Origin: Eudoraea sp.
GTDB taxonomy: Bacteria; Bacteroidota; Bacteroidia; Flavobacteriales; Flavobacteriaceae
Reading direction: 5' to 3'
NCBI GenBank assembly: GCA_013042125.1
Contig: JABDQS010000322.1
Location: 1 to 9,685, forward strand
Length of the DNA: 9,685 nucleotides
The position numbers and the translations under genes were made by a program. This document shows positions 8,059-9,685 of the stretch, in pieces. Position 1 is the first letter of the stretch. Each line of letters opens with the position of its first letter. Below the pieces are notes generated by a model that worked only from the letters and a program-made list of their open reading frames with translations, did not search any database and was not told where the DNA came from.

Positions 8059-9685
8059 TTATTTAGGTACGTTGATGTGATTGCCGAGGAACAAGGCGTT
8101 CAAGAATAAGCGGTTGGTTCCATACCAGGAACCTCTGAAATTTGGATTGTCTGCAAATAGCACTACTCTCCCTTTACCCACAGAACTCACCAACAAGGAA
8201 GCTGAGGGTTTTAAAAAGGTATCCCTGTTGGTATCGGTAATAAATCCATCAATTAGGGGTTGGGCCGTGTATTTGGCAACAGTGGCATACTCATTCTTAC
8301 TTGGAGCCAGCCATACAGTATTATTCTTATATACCGGCAGTATCTCATTCCTGTACCCAAACCCAAGCGGATGGGTAAGGTCTAGCTTCGCTTTTACAAT
8401 AATACCTCCAACACTTTCTTTTCCAAGATTTTCACGGGCATCTACATAGGGTTTTCTTATTACTGCTTTGGTGGAATCTTTCTCAGATTTTATAAGGCTT
8501 TCTTTTACAAACTTTTTTTCAATTGCCCATTTGGAAGCACTGCCAATGGTTATGAGTGTGTGCCCTTTCTCCACCCATTCTTTCAGTTTTTCCATTGTTT
8601 TTTTACTGAAGGTATACGAACCCGAAACCATAACCAGGGTATTGTATTTATCCAGATCAACCCTGCTGAAATTTCGCATTGGGATCTTTGTGATCGGCAT
8701 ATGGACACGGGTATCTAACAAATGCCAAACCTCTCCTGCTTCATAAGAACGCACCCCTTCACCTACTATCATAGCTGCCTTAGGACGTTTTACGGGCTGT
8801 ATATATCTGCTGCCCAGATCTACTCCCATCAGGTTAAATCCTGAAGTTACACCATACATAGGAACATTGAACTTCTTTTGTGCCTGGCTCAAGAGCTTAA
8901 ATATTTCTTCACCAGTTTTCTTCTGGAGTTGGACAGCTAATAGCAATGTGCCATAATTAAAGGACTTGTTTCCGGAAATTGTGTTTGAAGTAAAAGGTTT
9001 GAATGAGGCCGACAGAACCAATCCATTCTGTTGAAGATAATTTAAGGTTGCCGGAGCATTGTAATCATCCCAATCTATAAGATAGGCATAGTTAGATCGT
9101 TGCAGCGGAGTAACCACGGCTATATCATCCGTAGAAAGTACAGGGGCTCCCAAACTAGTCTTGGACACTCCCTGGTATCTTATGTTATAAAAATTGGCCA
9201 CGGACCATGCTGAGGCATCATAATAAACACTATCCCTGTATTTGGTGTAGGTCTCAAACATGGTTTGCACCATACGGTATTGAGGCTGATTTGTGGGCAC
9301 CACATACGATTTCTCCCCATTCTTATACACTTTTATTTTATGGAGTAATAGTTTGTCAATAAAGGCTTTCACCCTGTTTTGATCATAATTGTCCGCAAAT
9401 CTGTAGGCTTTGATAGAACTCCTGCCGGCATTTGTAAGAGCGCTCTTAAAGAAATCTTGTTGATATTTCCTAAGATAAGCCTTGTTTTCAACGGCCGCCT
9501 TAACGGTTGTAATACTGGATGTATATTGGTTTCTGATCGTAAATGGAAAGGTGATCTCACCAAATGCAGTGGTTTGTTTATGACCTCTGGAACTAGCCTG
9601 TTCAAATAGTAAACCTAGTCCGCCTTGCAGATCAGGATATGAAGAACCATAACCTGGGTAGGTGCCATCAAAAACCTCTTTTGTA
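8059..9685 (-). CDS. M14 family zinc-carboxypeptidase-like protein, C-terminal part (5' end outside window)
   Basis: The frame is open from the right edge to the TAA at 8061-8059, showing 541 residues; the GTG at 9372-9370 is an internal valine, not a start. Relatives in Bacteroidota are roughly 800-850 residues with a signal peptide, so the front third, with the HxxE zinc motif, is out of view. The visible start (VFDGTYPGYGSSYPDLQGG, then LGLLFEQASSRG) is the end of an M14 catalytic domain; E28 of the visible part (in LFEQA) fits the position of the general-base glutamate. Visible residues about 300-390 resemble a class I glutamine-amidotransferase-like fold (RPKAAMIVGEGVRSYEAGEV, YNTLVMVSGSYTFS, WVEKGHTLITIGSAS), but the nucleophile-elbow position has serine or glycine, not cysteine, so this domain is probably not catalytic. 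The last part ends GKGRVVLFADNPNFRGSW. Family knowledge: secreted metallocarboxypeptidases. It is the upstream partner of the amidohydrolase gene (7-bp spacing). Confidence 0.88.
   Translation of the reverse strand, partial: TKEVFDGTYPGYGSSYPDLQGGLGLLFEQASSRGHKQTTAFGEITFPFTIRNQYTSSITTVKAAVENKAYLRKYQQDFFKSALTNAGRSSIKAYRFADNYDQNRVKAFIDKLLLHKIKVYKNGEKSYVVPTNQPQYRMVQTMFETYTKYRDSVYYDASAWSVANFYNIRYQGVSKTSLGAPVLSTDDIAVVTPLQRSNYAYLIDWDDYNAPATLNYLQQNGLVLSASFKPFTSNTISGNKSFNYGTLLLAVQLQKKTGEEIFKLLSQAQKKFNVPMYGVTSGFNLMGVDLGSRYIQPVKRPKAAMIVGEGVRSYEAGEVWHLLDTRVHMPITKIPMRNFSRVDLDKYNTLVMVSGSYTFSKKTMEKLKEWVEKGHTLITIGSASKWAIEKKFVKESLIKSEKDSTKAVIRKPYVDARENLGKESVGGIIVKAKLDLTHPLGFGYRNEILPVYKNNTVWLAPSKNEYATVAKYTAQPLIDGFITDTNRDTFLKPSASLLVSSVGKGRVVLFADNPNFRGSWYGTNRLFLNALFLGNHINVPK

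Noticed and set aside
9370..9372. GTG as a possible start of the M14-like protein (437 residues)
   Set aside because: The same frame stays open to the right edge and encodes recognisable M14 catalytic-domain sequence upstream, so this is an internal valine codon.

Overview
The window looks like a chromosomal segment of a member of the Flavobacteriia (phylum Bacteroidota). The signs are a TonB-dependent receptor with an N-terminal carboxypeptidase-regulatory-like domain and the plug signature typical of Bacteroidota, a second exported protein with the same N-terminal fold, promoter-like TAnnTTT(G/A) boxes instead of sigma70 boxes, little use of Shine-Dalgarno sequences, and moderate GC with A/T-rich gaps. 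I cannot assign a genus from sequence alone. No mobile element, tRNA, rRNA or CRISPR array is visible.

Layout, left to right. A TonB-dependent outer-membrane receptor (minus strand) runs off the left edge with its N-terminal 537 residues in view. Directly upstream of it, on the same strand, is a complete 740-residue monomeric NADP-dependent isocitrate dehydrogenase with its own good Bacteroidota-type promoter and a probable terminator. A 667-bp gap follows that holds no convincing protein gene. It does contain, on the minus strand, a promoter-like pair (TTTG, 19 bp, TATATTTA), small stable hairpins and a strong intrinsic terminator, which together outline a candidate RNA of about 400 nt. A near-perfect 22-bp dyad lies just upstream of it. 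Next is a 427-residue exported protein of unknown function with a carboxypeptidase-regulatory-like domain (minus strand). A 332-bp spacer separates it from a divergent small secreted protein of 84 residues that starts at TTG.

The right part is a two-gene minus-strand operon for exported hydrolases. An M14 zinc-carboxypeptidase-like protein (5' end outside the window) is followed after 7 bp by a 520-residue amidohydrolase of the imidazolonepropionase/prolidase-like group with a complete metal site. The likely shared role is breakdown of peptides in the cell envelope, which is an inference from family and spacing. The isocitrate dehydrogenase is ordinary central metabolism (2-oxoglutarate and NADPH supply).

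Most of the window is ordinary. The least explained parts are the structured gap at about 4066-4571 and the small secreted protein at 6213-6467. No multi-gene system of a new type is evident.
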